Shown piece by piece: positions 44,581-52,790 of a DNA stretch of 64,000 bases (position 1 is the stretch's first letter; every line of letters starts with the position of its first letter). Both the position numbers and the translations under genes were made by a program. The stretch is taken from contig OY729432.1 in the NCBI GenBank assembly GCA_963422385.1, forward strand, positions 2,356,001-2,420,000, written 5' to 3'. The stretch is from JAJDTQ01 sp963422385. GTDB lineage: Bacteria; Desulfobacterota; Binatia; UBA9968; JAJDTQ01. Below the pieces are notes generated by a model. It was not told the origin of the DNA. It did not search any database and saw nothing but the letters and a program-made list of their open reading frames with translations.

Positions 44581-47307
44581 ATGGCGGTTCGCGGCGTAGA
44601 TCCCAACGAAGAGAAGAAATCGTACGGGACGGTCTTTTTCGTAGGCTCCATCCTGCTTGTCGTGGTGTCCCTGTGGGCGGTGTTCGACGACAACATCACG
44701 AGACGGGTGTGGAAGATCCACCAGGCGGAGTTCTTCCAGACGGATTACGAACGCGCCGCGGCTGCATTGGCCAAGGAGCAGCAGCGCCTGGACGCGGACC
44801 CGAAGTACTCCGATCTGGTCAAGAAGCGCTCCGCGGAATTGCAGAGTCTGGCGAGCGGCGAGAAGGGCGCCAGGCTGGCCGAGCTCAGGGAGCTTCAGCA
44901 GCAGGTCGAGGTCGAGTACTTCGACGCGGATCAGGAGGTCAAGTTCGTCAAGAGCGAGCTCGAGGAGGCATGGTACGAGTTCGACCACGCGGTCCAGCAG
45001 GGCCGGGACGCGAGCGCCTACAAGAAGCACATCGCGGAGCTGGAAGAGGTCCAGCACTCGCTGGAGCCCGCCCTGGAGGCCGCGCGCAAGAAGCGCGTGG
45101 ACGTCAAGGCGGAGATCAAGGAGATCCAAAGCGGTGTCAAGGCCATCGAGGAGCAGATCTACGAGATGGAGGGTGAGATACGGAGTGCGCAGCGGCAGAT
45201 GGACAATGCCACGGTCACCGTCGGCCCGGCAGGTTTTCCGCAGTTCACACTCTACAAGGTTCCCAGGATCGAGCAGGTGGTGCTCAAGGACTTCGATCGT
45301 AACAACTTCGACCAACAGGTGGACCGGGTGGACCGCTGCCAGACCTGTCACATCGCCATCAACCGCGAAGGTTTCGACGATTTACCGCATCCACTCAAGA
45401 CCCATCCCAAGCGCAGGGTCTTCCTGGGGGACTCGGCGCACCCGCCCAGGATCTACGGCTGTACCACCTGCCATGACGGACAGGGAGAGGCCGTCAACAG
45501 TCTGGCCCAGGCCCACGGCAACGTGAAGTTCTGGGAGCATCCGCTGCACGAGGGCTCGGACGTACAGGCCAACTGTATTACCTGTCACCTCAACGTCCAG
45601 GGTCTCGAGGGCGCCGAGGTGGCAGGACGCGGTCAACGGATTTTCGAACAGGTCGGTTGTACGGGTTGCCACCTCGTTCAAGGCTACGACGATATCCCCA
45701 AGGTCGGACCAAGTCTTAGAAAGGTCCGTGCCAAGGTGGATCCCGCGTGGATGGTCCAGTGGGTCCTGAACCCGCGCGCGTTCCGGCCCCATACCCGCAT
45801 GCCGCACTTCTATTTCAAGGAAGATGAGGCATTGGCGGCGGCATCCTACCTGTGGTCCGCATCGAAGAAGGAGGCCGAGGAGTGGCTCACGGAGCATCCC
45901 GAGCCCCAAGGCTACCGGCCCGGCGACGCGGCCATGGTGAAGAAGGGTCGGGAATTGGCCCGCTCGGTGGGGTGCCTGGGGTGTCACGGACTGGCCGAGG
46001 GTGAGTTCACCACCCGCATTGCAGGCAAGGACTTGGTGCCGAATCTGAAGGACATCGCCGCCAAGGTGAACCCCCGTTGGACCTACAACTGGCTGCGGAA
46101 TCCCAAGAGCTACAATCCGGGCACCCGGATGCCGAGCCTGCGGCTATCGGAAGACGAGGCGCTGGCGCTGACCACCTACCTGATGACGCTGGGCACGAAG
46201 CCCGAGGCCGACGCCGAGTTGGTGGCCCGCCTCGATCAGCCCGCCAACATCGCCAGGGGCGAGAAGCTGGTGCGGAAGTACGGTTGCGCCGGTTGTCACG
46301 ACATCCCCGGGATGGAGAAGGAATCCCGGATCGGCGTCGAGTTGACGACTTTCGGCTCCAAGCCTCTAGAGGAGTTGTTCTTCGGCAACGAGACCGATGT
46401 TCGGCATACCTGGAGCGACTGGACCTTCAACAAGGTCCACAATCCGCGGGTGTACGCTACCGAGCGGGTGGAGCAGCTCATGCCTCACTTCGATCTCCCC
46501 AAGGAGGATATCGAGGCATTGATGGTGCTGCTCCGCGGTTTCGTGGAGCGTAAAGTGCCGGAGGCATTCAAAGCTGATCACTCAAAGCGGGCCCGACGGA
46601 TCTCCACCGGCCGCCGCATGGTCCAGGAATACAATTGCGTCGGCTGTCACGTCATCAATGGCGATGGCGGATACGTTCGCAAGTACTACGAGAAGAACCC
46701 GACCCTGGCGCCGCCGGTGCTCAACGGCGAGGGCGAGAAGGTTCAGGCCAACTGGCTGTTCGGCTTCCTGCAGAACCCGGAGAACCCCATTCGGCCCTGG
46801 CTCAAGGTCCGCATGCCCACCTTCGGCTTCGACGGTCCCCAGTCGGATGTCTTCGTGAACTATTTCGCGGGCCTTTCCGAGGTCGAGATCCCGTACGTCC
46901 ATTTCGACAAGGCGCAGGTCCCCGCGGGCTATCTGGAAGCCGGCCGAAAGCTGTTCTCGGATGACTACTTCGAGTGCGGCAACTGCCACCAGCAGGGCGA
47001 CAAAAAGCCCGACGGGCCGGTGGAGGACTGGGCTCCGGACCTCAACCTGGCAAACCGGCGGCTCAATCCGGACTGGATCGAGAGGTGGATTCTCGATCCC
47101 CAGACGCTCCAGCCGGGAACCAAGATGCCGTCGTTCTACCCGGGCGGTCCCGAGGACATCCTCGGTGGCGATGAAAAGAAGCAGATCGAGGCGCTGACCG
47201 ATTACCTCATGACACTCGGTCTGAAACCTGCCACTACCAGGGCCGAAGGCGGACAGGCTACGGAATCCGGCCAGACAGGTGTTGAGCAAGCCAGCAAACA
47301 GGGCTAA
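44581..47307 (+). CDS. Eight-haem cytochrome c with coiled-coil domain, electron acceptor of the bc complex
   Basis: 908 residues. One N-terminal transmembrane anchor (VFFVGSILLVVVSLWAVFDD), then a long Glu/Lys/Gln-rich coiled coil (about 45-205). Haem-binding CxxCH motifs follow at about residues 253 (CQTCH), 294 (CTTCH), 332 (CITCH), 360 (CTGCH), 465 (CLGCH), 569 (CAGCH), 686 (CVGCH) and 799 (CGNCH). The last five each have a downstream Met-Pro-x-(Phe/Leu) motif (MPHFYF, MPSLRL, MPHFDL, MPTFGF, MPSFYP), so they look like consecutive mono-haem cytochrome c domains. It probably replaces cytochrome c1/f and also serves as a periplasmic wire. Very long for this role. Confidence 0.88.
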   Translation: MAVRGVDPNEEKKSYGTVFFVGSILLVVVSLWAVFDDNITRRVWKIHQAEFFQTDYERAAAALAKEQQRLDADPKYSDLVKKRSAELQSLASGEKGARLAELRELQQQVEVEYFDADQEVKFVKSELEEAWYEFDHAVQQGRDASAYKKHIAELEEVQHSLEPALEAARKKRVDVKAEIKEIQSGVKAIEEQIYEMEGEIRSAQRQMDNATVTVGPAGFPQFTLYKVPRIEQVVLKDFDRNNFDQQVDRVDRCQTCHIAINREGFDDLPHPLKTHPKRRVFLGDSAHPPRIYGCTTCHDGQGEAVNSLAQAHGNVKFWEHPLHEGSDVQANCITCHLNVQGLEGAEVAGRGQRIFEQVGCTGCHLVQGYDDIPKVGPSLRKVRAKVDPAWMVQWVLNPRAFRPHTRMPHFYFKEDEALAAASYLWSASKKEAEEWLTEHPEPQGYRPGDAAMVKKGRELARSVGCLGCHGLAEGEFTTRIAGKDLVPNLKDIAAKVNPRWTYNWLRNPKSYNPGTRMPSLRLSEDEALALTTYLMTLGTKPEADAELVARLDQPANIARGEKLVRKYGCAGCHDIPGMEKESRIGVELTTFGSKPLEELFFGNETDVRHTWSDWTFNKVHNPRVYATERVEQLMPHFDLPKEDIEALMVLLRGFVERKVPEAFKADHSKRARRISTGRRMVQEYNCVGCHVINGDGGYVRKYYEKNPTLAPPVLNGEGEKVQANWLFGFLQNPENPIRPWLKVRMPTFGFDGPQSDVFVNYFAGLSEVEIPYVHFDKAQVPAGYLEAGRKLFSDDYFECGNCHQQGDKKPDGPVEDWAPDLNLANRRLNPDWIERWILDPQTLQPGTKMPSFYPGGPEDILGGDEKKQIEALTDYLMTLGLKPATTRAEGGQATESGQTGVEQASKQG

Positions 47308-47346
47308 ACTGGAATAAGAGACAATTTCACAAGAGGAGAACTACAC

Positions 47347-48057
47347 ATGAACCGCAGGTTTCTTTCGGTCGCCATGCTGGCGCTTTTTGCAACCGTTGCG
47401 CTCACACTGGGCGCCTATCAGGGCGCGGGCGCCGTCGGCGGCGGAGGCATCTCCGGCGCCGTGCTATTCAAGGGGACTGCCCCCACGCCGAAAAAGCTCA
47501 AGGTCACCAAAGACAAGCGCCGGTGCGACAAGTCCCCCAAGTTCGACGAGTCCTTGGTGGTCAAGGACGGCAAGCTGGCCAACGTGGTGGTGTACATTTC
47601 CGATGTCAAGGGCGGCAAGAAACTGGAGATGAAAGGGGTGACCCTCGACCAGAACGGTTGCCAGTATCAGCCCCACGTGCTGGCGGTTCCGGCAGGCGCA
47701 GAGGTCACGATCCTCAATCCGGACAAGGTGCTTCACAACATCCACACCTACAGCAAGGTCAACAAGCCCATGAACCGTGCGCAGCCCAAGTTCAAGAAAA
47801 AGCTCAAGGTCAAGTTCGACAAGCCGGAGATCATGGAAGTCAAGTGCGACGTCCACGGCTGGATGGCCGGCTGGATCTTCGTGGCCGGGAATCCCTACTA
47901 CAGCGTCACCGGCGAGGACGGCGCCTTCAGTCTGGCCGACGTGCCTGCGGGCAAGTACAAGTTAGAGGTCTGGCACGAGAAGCTCGGCGTGCAGACCAGG
48001 GAAGTGGAGGTCAAGGCCGGGGAGACCACCAGGCTCGACGTCGAGTTCGCCGGCTGA
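47347..48057 (+). CDS. Secreted cupredoxin-like protein with carboxypeptidase-regulatory-like C-terminus
   Basis: 236 residues. Signal peptide MNRRFLSVAMLALFATVALT with probable cleavage near GAGAVGG. A plastocyanin-like domain carries putative type 1 copper ligands: His in LHNIHTYS and Cys, His and Met in EVKCDVHGWMAGWIF. The C-terminal YSVTGEDGAFSLADVPAGKY and LEVWHEKLGVQT resemble a transthyretin-like/carboxypeptidase regulatory repeat. It ends a six-gene respiratory operon and is likely a periplasmic electron carrier or copper protein taking electrons from the multihaem cytochrome. ATG follows ACAAGAGGAGAACTACAC. An intrinsic terminator follows at 48101. Confidence 0.85.
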   Translation: MNRRFLSVAMLALFATVALTLGAYQGAGAVGGGGISGAVLFKGTAPTPKKLKVTKDKRRCDKSPKFDESLVVKDGKLANVVVYISDVKGGKKLEMKGVTLDQNGCQYQPHVLAVPAGAEVTILNPDKVLHNIHTYSKVNKPMNRAQPKFKKKLKVKFDKPEIMEVKCDVHGWMAGWIFVAGNPYYSVTGEDGAFSLADVPAGKYKLEVWHEKLGVQTREVEVKAGETTRLDVEFAG

Positions 48058-48100
48058 TCCGGGGCAGCCACGTCGCGTGGCTCCATCAGATGTTCATCGA

Positions 48101-48126
48101 AACGCCATGCCGGCATGGCGTTTTTT
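48101..48126 (+). terminator. Intrinsic terminator of the bc-complex operon
   Basis: AACGCCATGCCGGCATGGCG forms a 9-bp or longer GC-rich stem with a CCGG loop, followed by TTTTTTC (48121-48127). It lies 44 bases after the cupredoxin stop. Confidence 0.92.
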
Positions 48127-48429
48127 CGGGAATCCGATACAAGGTCACGTCCATCGGATGTGTCACTGGCACGAAATGATCGTGGTACGTGATGCGATTA
48201 TTGACCTGTCATTGGAGGCAATGGGAATCGGCCCAAATCCGTTTACAAGGTCCACGCCGACGAGTTGCCGCTCGTCCCGGACGACGTCTCTTACGTGGCC
48301 GGAAACCATGGTAGCCTCCATAGACCGAACAACAATCCTTACATGGTAGACTACAGATTCTCAGGAGCCTTGGATTCTCAGGAGCCTTGTCCAGCTTCTT
48401 CAATGACTAACGATCCGTCCGGCGTCAAC
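48127..48429. other. Gene-poor stretch after the terminator
   Basis: About 300 bases without a supportable gene. A forward frame at roughly 48240-48375 reads like protein for about 45 codons (VYKVHADELPLVPDDVSYVA) but has no start codon or ribosome site and no family I recognise, so it may be a relic. Composition is less GC-rich than the surroundings. Confidence 0.5.
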
Positions 48430-48665
48430 CTACGGGTCTTCGTTTTCCTGAATGGTCCGATCCACCGCCTGGCCGATGAAGTCCATTTGGGCGATCTGCA
48501 TGATCCCGGACTCGATCCTGGCCAACCCGGCTTCATCCAACAGGCTCTCCCACAGGGAGCACGCTTTGCGCGCCAGCCCATGCACCAGCGCGGGCTCGGG
48601 GTGGGGTCGATTCGCCGATGGTGATCATCCGAAACTTGTCGTGGCCGCGGGCGGGCGCGGCTTTC
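48430..48665 (-). pseudogene. Remnant of an unknown gene (3' end) with a frameshift
   Basis: On the minus strand the stop is at 48430-48432. Reading back, the frame gives ARKACSLWESLLDEAGLARI, ESGIMQIAQMDFIGQAVDRT and IQENEDP, clearly protein-like. Upstream of a C-rich run at about 48598-48610 the natural reading moves to another frame (ARGHDKFRMITIGESTP). No start codon with ribosome site is seen. The fragment ends 18 bases from the class II aldolase stop. Probably the C-terminal end of a gene whose 5' part has been lost. Confidence 0.5.
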
Positions 48666-48682
48666 GATGGGATAGGGCGTGA

Positions 48683-49366
48683 CTACATTTCTACCCGGCT
48701 CTTGAAGAAATTCCAGGCGCGTTCCATGTCCGGGGGCGGCAGCGCCTCCTTCTGCCGCGAGCCAGCGGCTTCTCCGGGAAGGATATGCGGCGTGCCCACC
48801 TGCATGGCGCCATAGAGCACCTGCGCCGCTTCTTCGAGGTAGATGGCCATCATCACCGCCTCCGGAATGGTCCTGCCCACCGTTACTTGTCCGTTGCCCT
48901 GCAACAGCACCGCGGCTGCGTTGGCCAGCACCACGGCCGCCCCCTCCCCGAGTTCGCGCGTAGAGATGAGGTCGATGGTCCGGTAGACCGGAACCCCGCC
49001 GCTGAAGAAGCTGCCGTGGTTGTGCACCGCATCAAGGGGCGTATCCGTCACCGAGAAGATGTTGGCGGTCCTCGCGTGGATCCGCGTGATGGCGTTCACT
49101 TCCGGCCGGGCATTGAAGATGGCCGTGTGGAGCGCCGTCTCGAACGGCGGCGCCACCGGCGCTTCCAGCACCTGACCCTGCAGGTTCAACACCACGAGCT
49201 GGTTCGCCTCCACCAACTCTAGGCTGACCCGCGGCGTGATCACGAACAGGTCGGAATCCGGTATCCGTGCGCTCACGTGCCCGAACCCCTGCACCAGTCC
49301 CTCCCGGCTCAGAATCCTGGCGGCCGCGATGATGTCCTCGTTGAGCTGTTGAATTCCATCCGGCAT
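48683..49366 (-). CDS. Class II aldolase/adducin family protein
   Basis: 227 residues, fuculose-phosphate-aldolase-like fold. Substrate/metal region: GLVQGFGHVSARIPDSDLFV near the N-terminus, phosphate-site-like TPRVS, acidic FETALHTAIFNARPEVNAIT, and the zinc ligands in RIHARTANIFS and AVHNHGSFFSGG. The start at 49366 has an almost ideal ribosome site AAAGGAGGACAC. Members act as sugar-phosphate aldolases, decarboxylases of tartronate-type acids or dehydratases; which applies here is not clear. It is minus-strand, facing the gene-poor stretch. Confidence 0.85.
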   Translation of the reverse strand: MPDGIQQLNEDIIAAARILSREGLVQGFGHVSARIPDSDLFVITPRVSLELVEANQLVVLNLQGQVLEAPVAPPFETALHTAIFNARPEVNAITRIHARTANIFSVTDTPLDAVHNHGSFFSGGVPVYRTIDLISTRELGEGAAVVLANAAAVLLQGNGQVTVGRTIPEAVMMAIYLEEAAQVLYGAMQVGTPHILPGEAAGSRQKEALPPPDMERAWNFFKSRVEM

Positions 49367-49394
49367 GTGTCCTCCTTTGGTTGGAGCCGCGGCT

Positions 49395-49625
49395 TCAGGC
49401 CGATGTCGCGCGCAGGCGGATGTCTTCCGCCCCGACCAAGGCGATGGCGTATCGAATGCACGCATGGACATCCTCGACTGTCAAATCGGGATGGTAGTCA
49501 CGAATGATCCGACGGAAGGGAACGTCTTCGCCGACCAGTTCCAGGACTTCCTGCACTGTAACGCGGGTGCCAGCCACACATGGTTTCCCAAAGTGAACCC
49601 TCGGATCAACGGCGATTCCGTCCAT
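49395..49625 (-). CDS. DUF433 family protein (VapB-like antitoxin type)
   Basis: 76 residues. IAVDPRVHFGKPCVAGTRVT and VQEVLELVGEDVPFRRIIRD, YHPDLTVEDVHACIRYA match the DUF433 pattern (GKPxIxGTRxxV ... LxxEDIxAAxxYA), a small winged-helix-type DNA-binding family. It is commonly paired with a DUF5615 PIN-like toxin immediately downstream; here the next minus-strand gene is a class II aldolase, so the gene appears solitary. The first ATG (49625) fits family starts. Confidence 0.82.
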   Translation of the reverse strand: MDGIAVDPRVHFGKPCVAGTRVTVQEVLELVGEDVPFRRIIRDYHPDLTVEDVHACIRYAIALVGAEDIRLRATSA

Positions 49626-49871
49626 TGGACACTGGCTACCTTCCTACAGCAGCTTGATCGGACGGACTCCCAGGACCGGTCCGCCCGCAACACGCCGTGG
49701 CTCGCCATTTTAGCACCTCGAACCACCGGCATTAAACCACCCACTCCCTTGCCCCCTGACGGCAAATGGGGTAGGGGATTCAACGCGTGCTGACGCCGAA
49801 TGAAGGCGCTGGGGACGTAATGCGCCGTGTCGGGGGGTAGGCCGTTGAGCGGGAATCAACAAGTTCGCAGG

Positions 49872-51527
49872 ATGCCGGGCGGCCACGCGGTGGCGTGGTC
49901 GCTACGCAACGAGGGAGTCCGTCACGCGTTCTCGGTGCCGGGTGAGAGCTATCTCGCTCTTCTCGACGGGCTGAGGGATATCCCGGAGATCACCCTCGTC
50001 ACCAACCGGCACGAGGGTAGTGCCTGCCTCATGGCCGAGGCCTACGGCAAGACCACCCGGACGCCGGGGGTGTGCATGGTCACACGCGGCCCCGGCGCCA
50101 CCAACGCGAGTATCGGAGTGCATCTTGCCAAATACGACTCGACGCCGTTGATCCTGCTCATCGGTCAGGTGGCGCGGGCGCACCGGGGCCGGGAGGCCGG
50201 GCAGGAGATCGACTACACGCATTTCTTCGGCAGCATCGCCAAATGGGTCATCGAGATAAACGATCCGCGGGAGGTGCCGCGCATCACGGCCCGGGCGTTC
50301 CACGTGGCGCGGTCGGGCCGCCCCGGCCCGGTGGTGATCTCCCTTCCCAGGGACATGCTCGAGGAAGAGGCGGACATCACCATGGTGGAGCCCTATCCCG
50401 CGGTCCGTCCGAGCCCGGACCCGGTGCTGATCCGGGACATGGTGGACCGGGTCAACCGGGCCGAGAGGCCGGTGCTGCTGGCGGGTTCCGGCGCTCAGTA
50501 CGCGCGTGCCCGCCAAGAGCTCGTGGCCTTCGCCGAGAGGTTTCAACTACCGGTGCTGAGCGCCTTCAAGCGCCAGGACGTGTTCCCCAACACTCACCCC
50601 CACTACGTGGGGAATCTCGGTAGCCGCAACAATCACGCGCGGCAGATCGTGCGCGACGACGCCGATCTCCTGTTGATCGTCGGTTGCCGGGTCAACCAGC
50701 AGGTTTCCGGCGGCTACACGCTGCCCCATGCGGGACTGGGGACCATTCAGATCGACGGCGACGCCGCCAACATCGGGCAGAACTTTCGCCCGGACCTGGC
50801 CCTGGTGACGGACCCGAGACAGGCCCTGGGCGCGGCGCTGGCGTGCGACGGCCCGGGCCCCAACGAGGCCCGGGCCGCCTGGATCGCCGACTATCACGCC
50901 CGGCAACGGCGCTACGCCATGCCGCCGGGACGCCCCACCGGCGCCGTATCCATGGAACGGATCATGGCGGATCTCAAGGCGACGGTCCCGCCGGACGCCA
51001 TCCACACGGGAGACGCGGGCAGCTTTGGGGGCTGGGTCCAGCGCTACATCGAATTCGACCACGCGGATTCCTACATCGTCCCCAGCCTGGGTAGCATGGG
51101 CACCGGGGTGCCCGCCGCGGTCGCGGCCAGGCTGGCCCATCCGGAACGGACCGTCATCGCTCACGTGGGCGACGGCGGCTTCCTCATGACCGGTCAGGAG
51201 ATCGCTACCGCACGGCAGTACGGGGTGAAGATCATCGTGATGGTGTATGCCAACGGCTCCTACGGCACCATCCGCGTGGATCAGGAGGCCCGGTATCCGG
51301 GCAGAAACTACGGCACGGACCTGGTCAACCCCGACTTTGCGGCCTTGGCGAAGGGCTACGGTGCCTTGGGGATCAAGGTTCGCCGGGACGACGAAATCCT
51401 GCCGGCCCTGGAGCAGGCCCTGGCTGCCCCCGGTCCCGCTCTTATCGAGGTATTGACGGACCTGGAGTACGTCTCTCCCACCACGACCCTGACGGAGGCC
51501 GCGGCCTCGCGGAGAGTCGCGTCCTAG
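49872..51527 (+). CDS. Thiamine diphosphate-dependent enzyme, acetolactate synthase-like
   Basis: 551 residues from 49872. N-terminal Pyr domain with VRHAFSVPGESYLALLDGLR and the activating glutamate in TNRHEGSACLMAEAYGKTTR, then GVCMVTRGPGATNASIGVHL. Middle domain: RPVLLAGSGAQYARARQELV. C-terminal PP domain with the Mg-ThDP motif VGDGGFLMTGQEIATARQYG then MVYANGSYGTIRV. Typical for the large ALS/benzoylformate decarboxylase/oxalyl-CoA family. No regulatory small subunit is nearby, so a catabolic rather than biosynthetic role is likely. A GTG start at 49827 is an alternative. Confidence 0.87.
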   Translation: MPGGHAVAWSLRNEGVRHAFSVPGESYLALLDGLRDIPEITLVTNRHEGSACLMAEAYGKTTRTPGVCMVTRGPGATNASIGVHLAKYDSTPLILLIGQVARAHRGREAGQEIDYTHFFGSIAKWVIEINDPREVPRITARAFHVARSGRPGPVVISLPRDMLEEEADITMVEPYPAVRPSPDPVLIRDMVDRVNRAERPVLLAGSGAQYARARQELVAFAERFQLPVLSAFKRQDVFPNTHPHYVGNLGSRNNHARQIVRDDADLLLIVGCRVNQQVSGGYTLPHAGLGTIQIDGDAANIGQNFRPDLALVTDPRQALGAALACDGPGPNEARAAWIADYHARQRRYAMPPGRPTGAVSMERIMADLKATVPPDAIHTGDAGSFGGWVQRYIEFDHADSYIVPSLGSMGTGVPAAVAARLAHPERTVIAHVGDGGFLMTGQEIATARQYGVKIIVMVYANGSYGTIRVDQEARYPGRNYGTDLVNPDFAALAKGYGALGIKVRRDDEILPALEQALAAPGPALIEVLTDLEYVSPTTTLTEAAASRRVAS

Positions 51528-51528
51528 A

Positions 51529-51693
51529 AGCCTGTCCGAGTAAAGCAGGAATCTACTGCGAGGCAGGGAAATGGGTCCACATGCGGTTGGATTTTCGTCA
51601 AATGTTCTCGATATTCTCCTCGAATCCGCCCGCAAATGGTCTCCATTTCTCTGCCTCTCGCTACCATTCGCTTACTCGGTCAGGCTCCTGGTG
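51529..51693. repeat. Large imperfect inverted repeat, full copy of the RBS-ATG repeat
   Basis: The left arm (GCCTGTCCGAGTAA, GCGAGGCAGGGAAATGG, TGCGGTTGGATT) is matched by the reverse complement of the right arm (GCCTGACCGAGTAAGCGAAT, GCGAGAGGCAGAGAAATGG, TGCGGGCGGATT). Arms are about 70-75 bp with mismatches and small gaps. It fills the gap between the convergent ThDP-enzyme and epimerase genes. One arm matches the half copy at 6008-6060. Confidence 0.8.
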
Positions 51694-51700
51694 TGGCGTC

Positions 51701-52612
51701 TCACTCGCGGTTCAGCTCGGCGATGTAGTCCCGCAGGCCCGCTTCGAGCCTGTACTCCGGCGCGTAGCCCAACTCGTTCCGGGCCCGGGTGATGTCCATG
51801 CGCGGCCGCGCCGGCGTGAGCGTGCCCCGGCTCAGGCGGATGTCCGGGAAGATCGCGCGGAGCGCCGTCTCGACGTCCTCCACGGTAGTAAGGGCGCCGC
51901 TGCCCAGGTTGTAGACGTCATGGGACAGCGGGGCGGTGTGCATCGCCCGGGCGATGCCGTCGGCGAGATCCTTGACGTAGACGAAGTCCACGGTCTCGTA
52001 GGCGTTGAGCACCGCCTCCTCGCCGGCCATGGCCGCCCAGACGGCCTGCTGCACCGCCACGCCCGGACCCCCTGCCACCGCCCGGTACCCGTATACCCCC
52101 GCGAAGCGCAAAAGCACGAGCTCGAAGGCCTGCCGGGCGGCAAAGGTTCCGAGCACGTGCTCGCACGCCAGCTTCGAGGCGTTGTACACTCGGCCGCGGC
52201 CGTCCAGGGGCGAGTCTTCCCGCAGCAGCTCTCCGGGATCCTCCCCTTGATACACGGCCTGGGTGCTGGCGTGCACCAGCCGGCGCACGCCAGCGAGCCG
52301 AACCGCTTCCGCCACCTTGAGGGTGGCTACGAGGTTGACCTGGAAGCCGGCGTAGAGGTTGGGGATGTTGTTCTCGCCGACGGACGCCGCCAGATGGATG
52401 ACGCACTCGGGCCGCACCGTCAGAACGGCGTCCACTAGCGCCGCCAGATCGCAGATGTCGCCCCGGATCAGCGTCAGGTCCTTGCCCGTGACGTGGCGGA
52501 TGTATTCCGGTTTCGCCGCCACGTCGAAGAACGTGACCTCGTCTCCCCGCGAGCTCAGCTCCGCGGCCACGTGGGAGCCGATCAGGCCGGCCCCGGTAAT
52601 CAATACACGCAT
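51701..52612 (-). CDS. NAD-dependent epimerase/dehydratase family protein, copy 1
   Basis: 303 residues, extended SDR. MRVLITGAGLIGSHVAAELS (GxGxxG-type TGAGLIG), HLAASVGENNIPNLYAGFQV, VHASTQAVYQGE and the catalytic YNASK (Tyr-x3-Lys), then FAGVYGYRAVAGGPG. ETVDFVYVKDLADGIARAMH and PRMDITRARNELGYAPEYRL are typical of sugar-nucleotide epimerases and related enzymes. Start 52612 follows GGAGAAATC. A second, more distant homologue lies at 59016-59906. In this catabolic context it may act on an uronate or a lactone rather than a nucleotide sugar. Confidence 0.85.
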   Translation of the reverse strand: MRVLITGAGLIGSHVAAELSSRGDEVTFFDVAAKPEYIRHVTGKDLTLIRGDICDLAALVDAVLTVRPECVIHLAASVGENNIPNLYAGFQVNLVATLKVAEAVRLAGVRRLVHASTQAVYQGEDPGELLREDSPLDGRGRVYNASKLACEHVLGTFAARQAFELVLLRFAGVYGYRAVAGGPGVAVQQAVWAAMAGEEAVLNAYETVDFVYVKDLADGIARAMHTAPLSHDVYNLGSGALTTVEDVETALRAIFPDIRLSRGTLTPARPRMDITRARNELGYAPEYRLEAGLRDYIAELNRE

Positions 52613-52639
52613 GATTTCTCCTTTCCGCCTGCCCCCCAC

Positions 52640-52668
52640 CCTGGATTCCGGCTTTCGCCGGAATGACG
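52640..52668. repeat. Palindromic intergenic repeat (GGCTTTCGCCGGAATGAC family)
   Basis: CCTGGATTCCGGCTTTCGCC then GGAATGACG forms a hairpin (ATTCCGGC / GCCGGAAT around TTTC). It is the inverted relative of the repeat at 12102-12129, here upstream of a minus-strand epimerase gene. Confidence 0.85.
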
Positions 52669-52790
52669 ATGCGAGGTGTCGTCGCCATGTTCCCGCCAAT
52701 CTACACCAAGACCCGCGGGCGGGTCCATTTGCCCCCGATGCCCGGCGAGGCGTGCTTTTCATCACCTGCAAACCCTGCTACCCGTGACAG

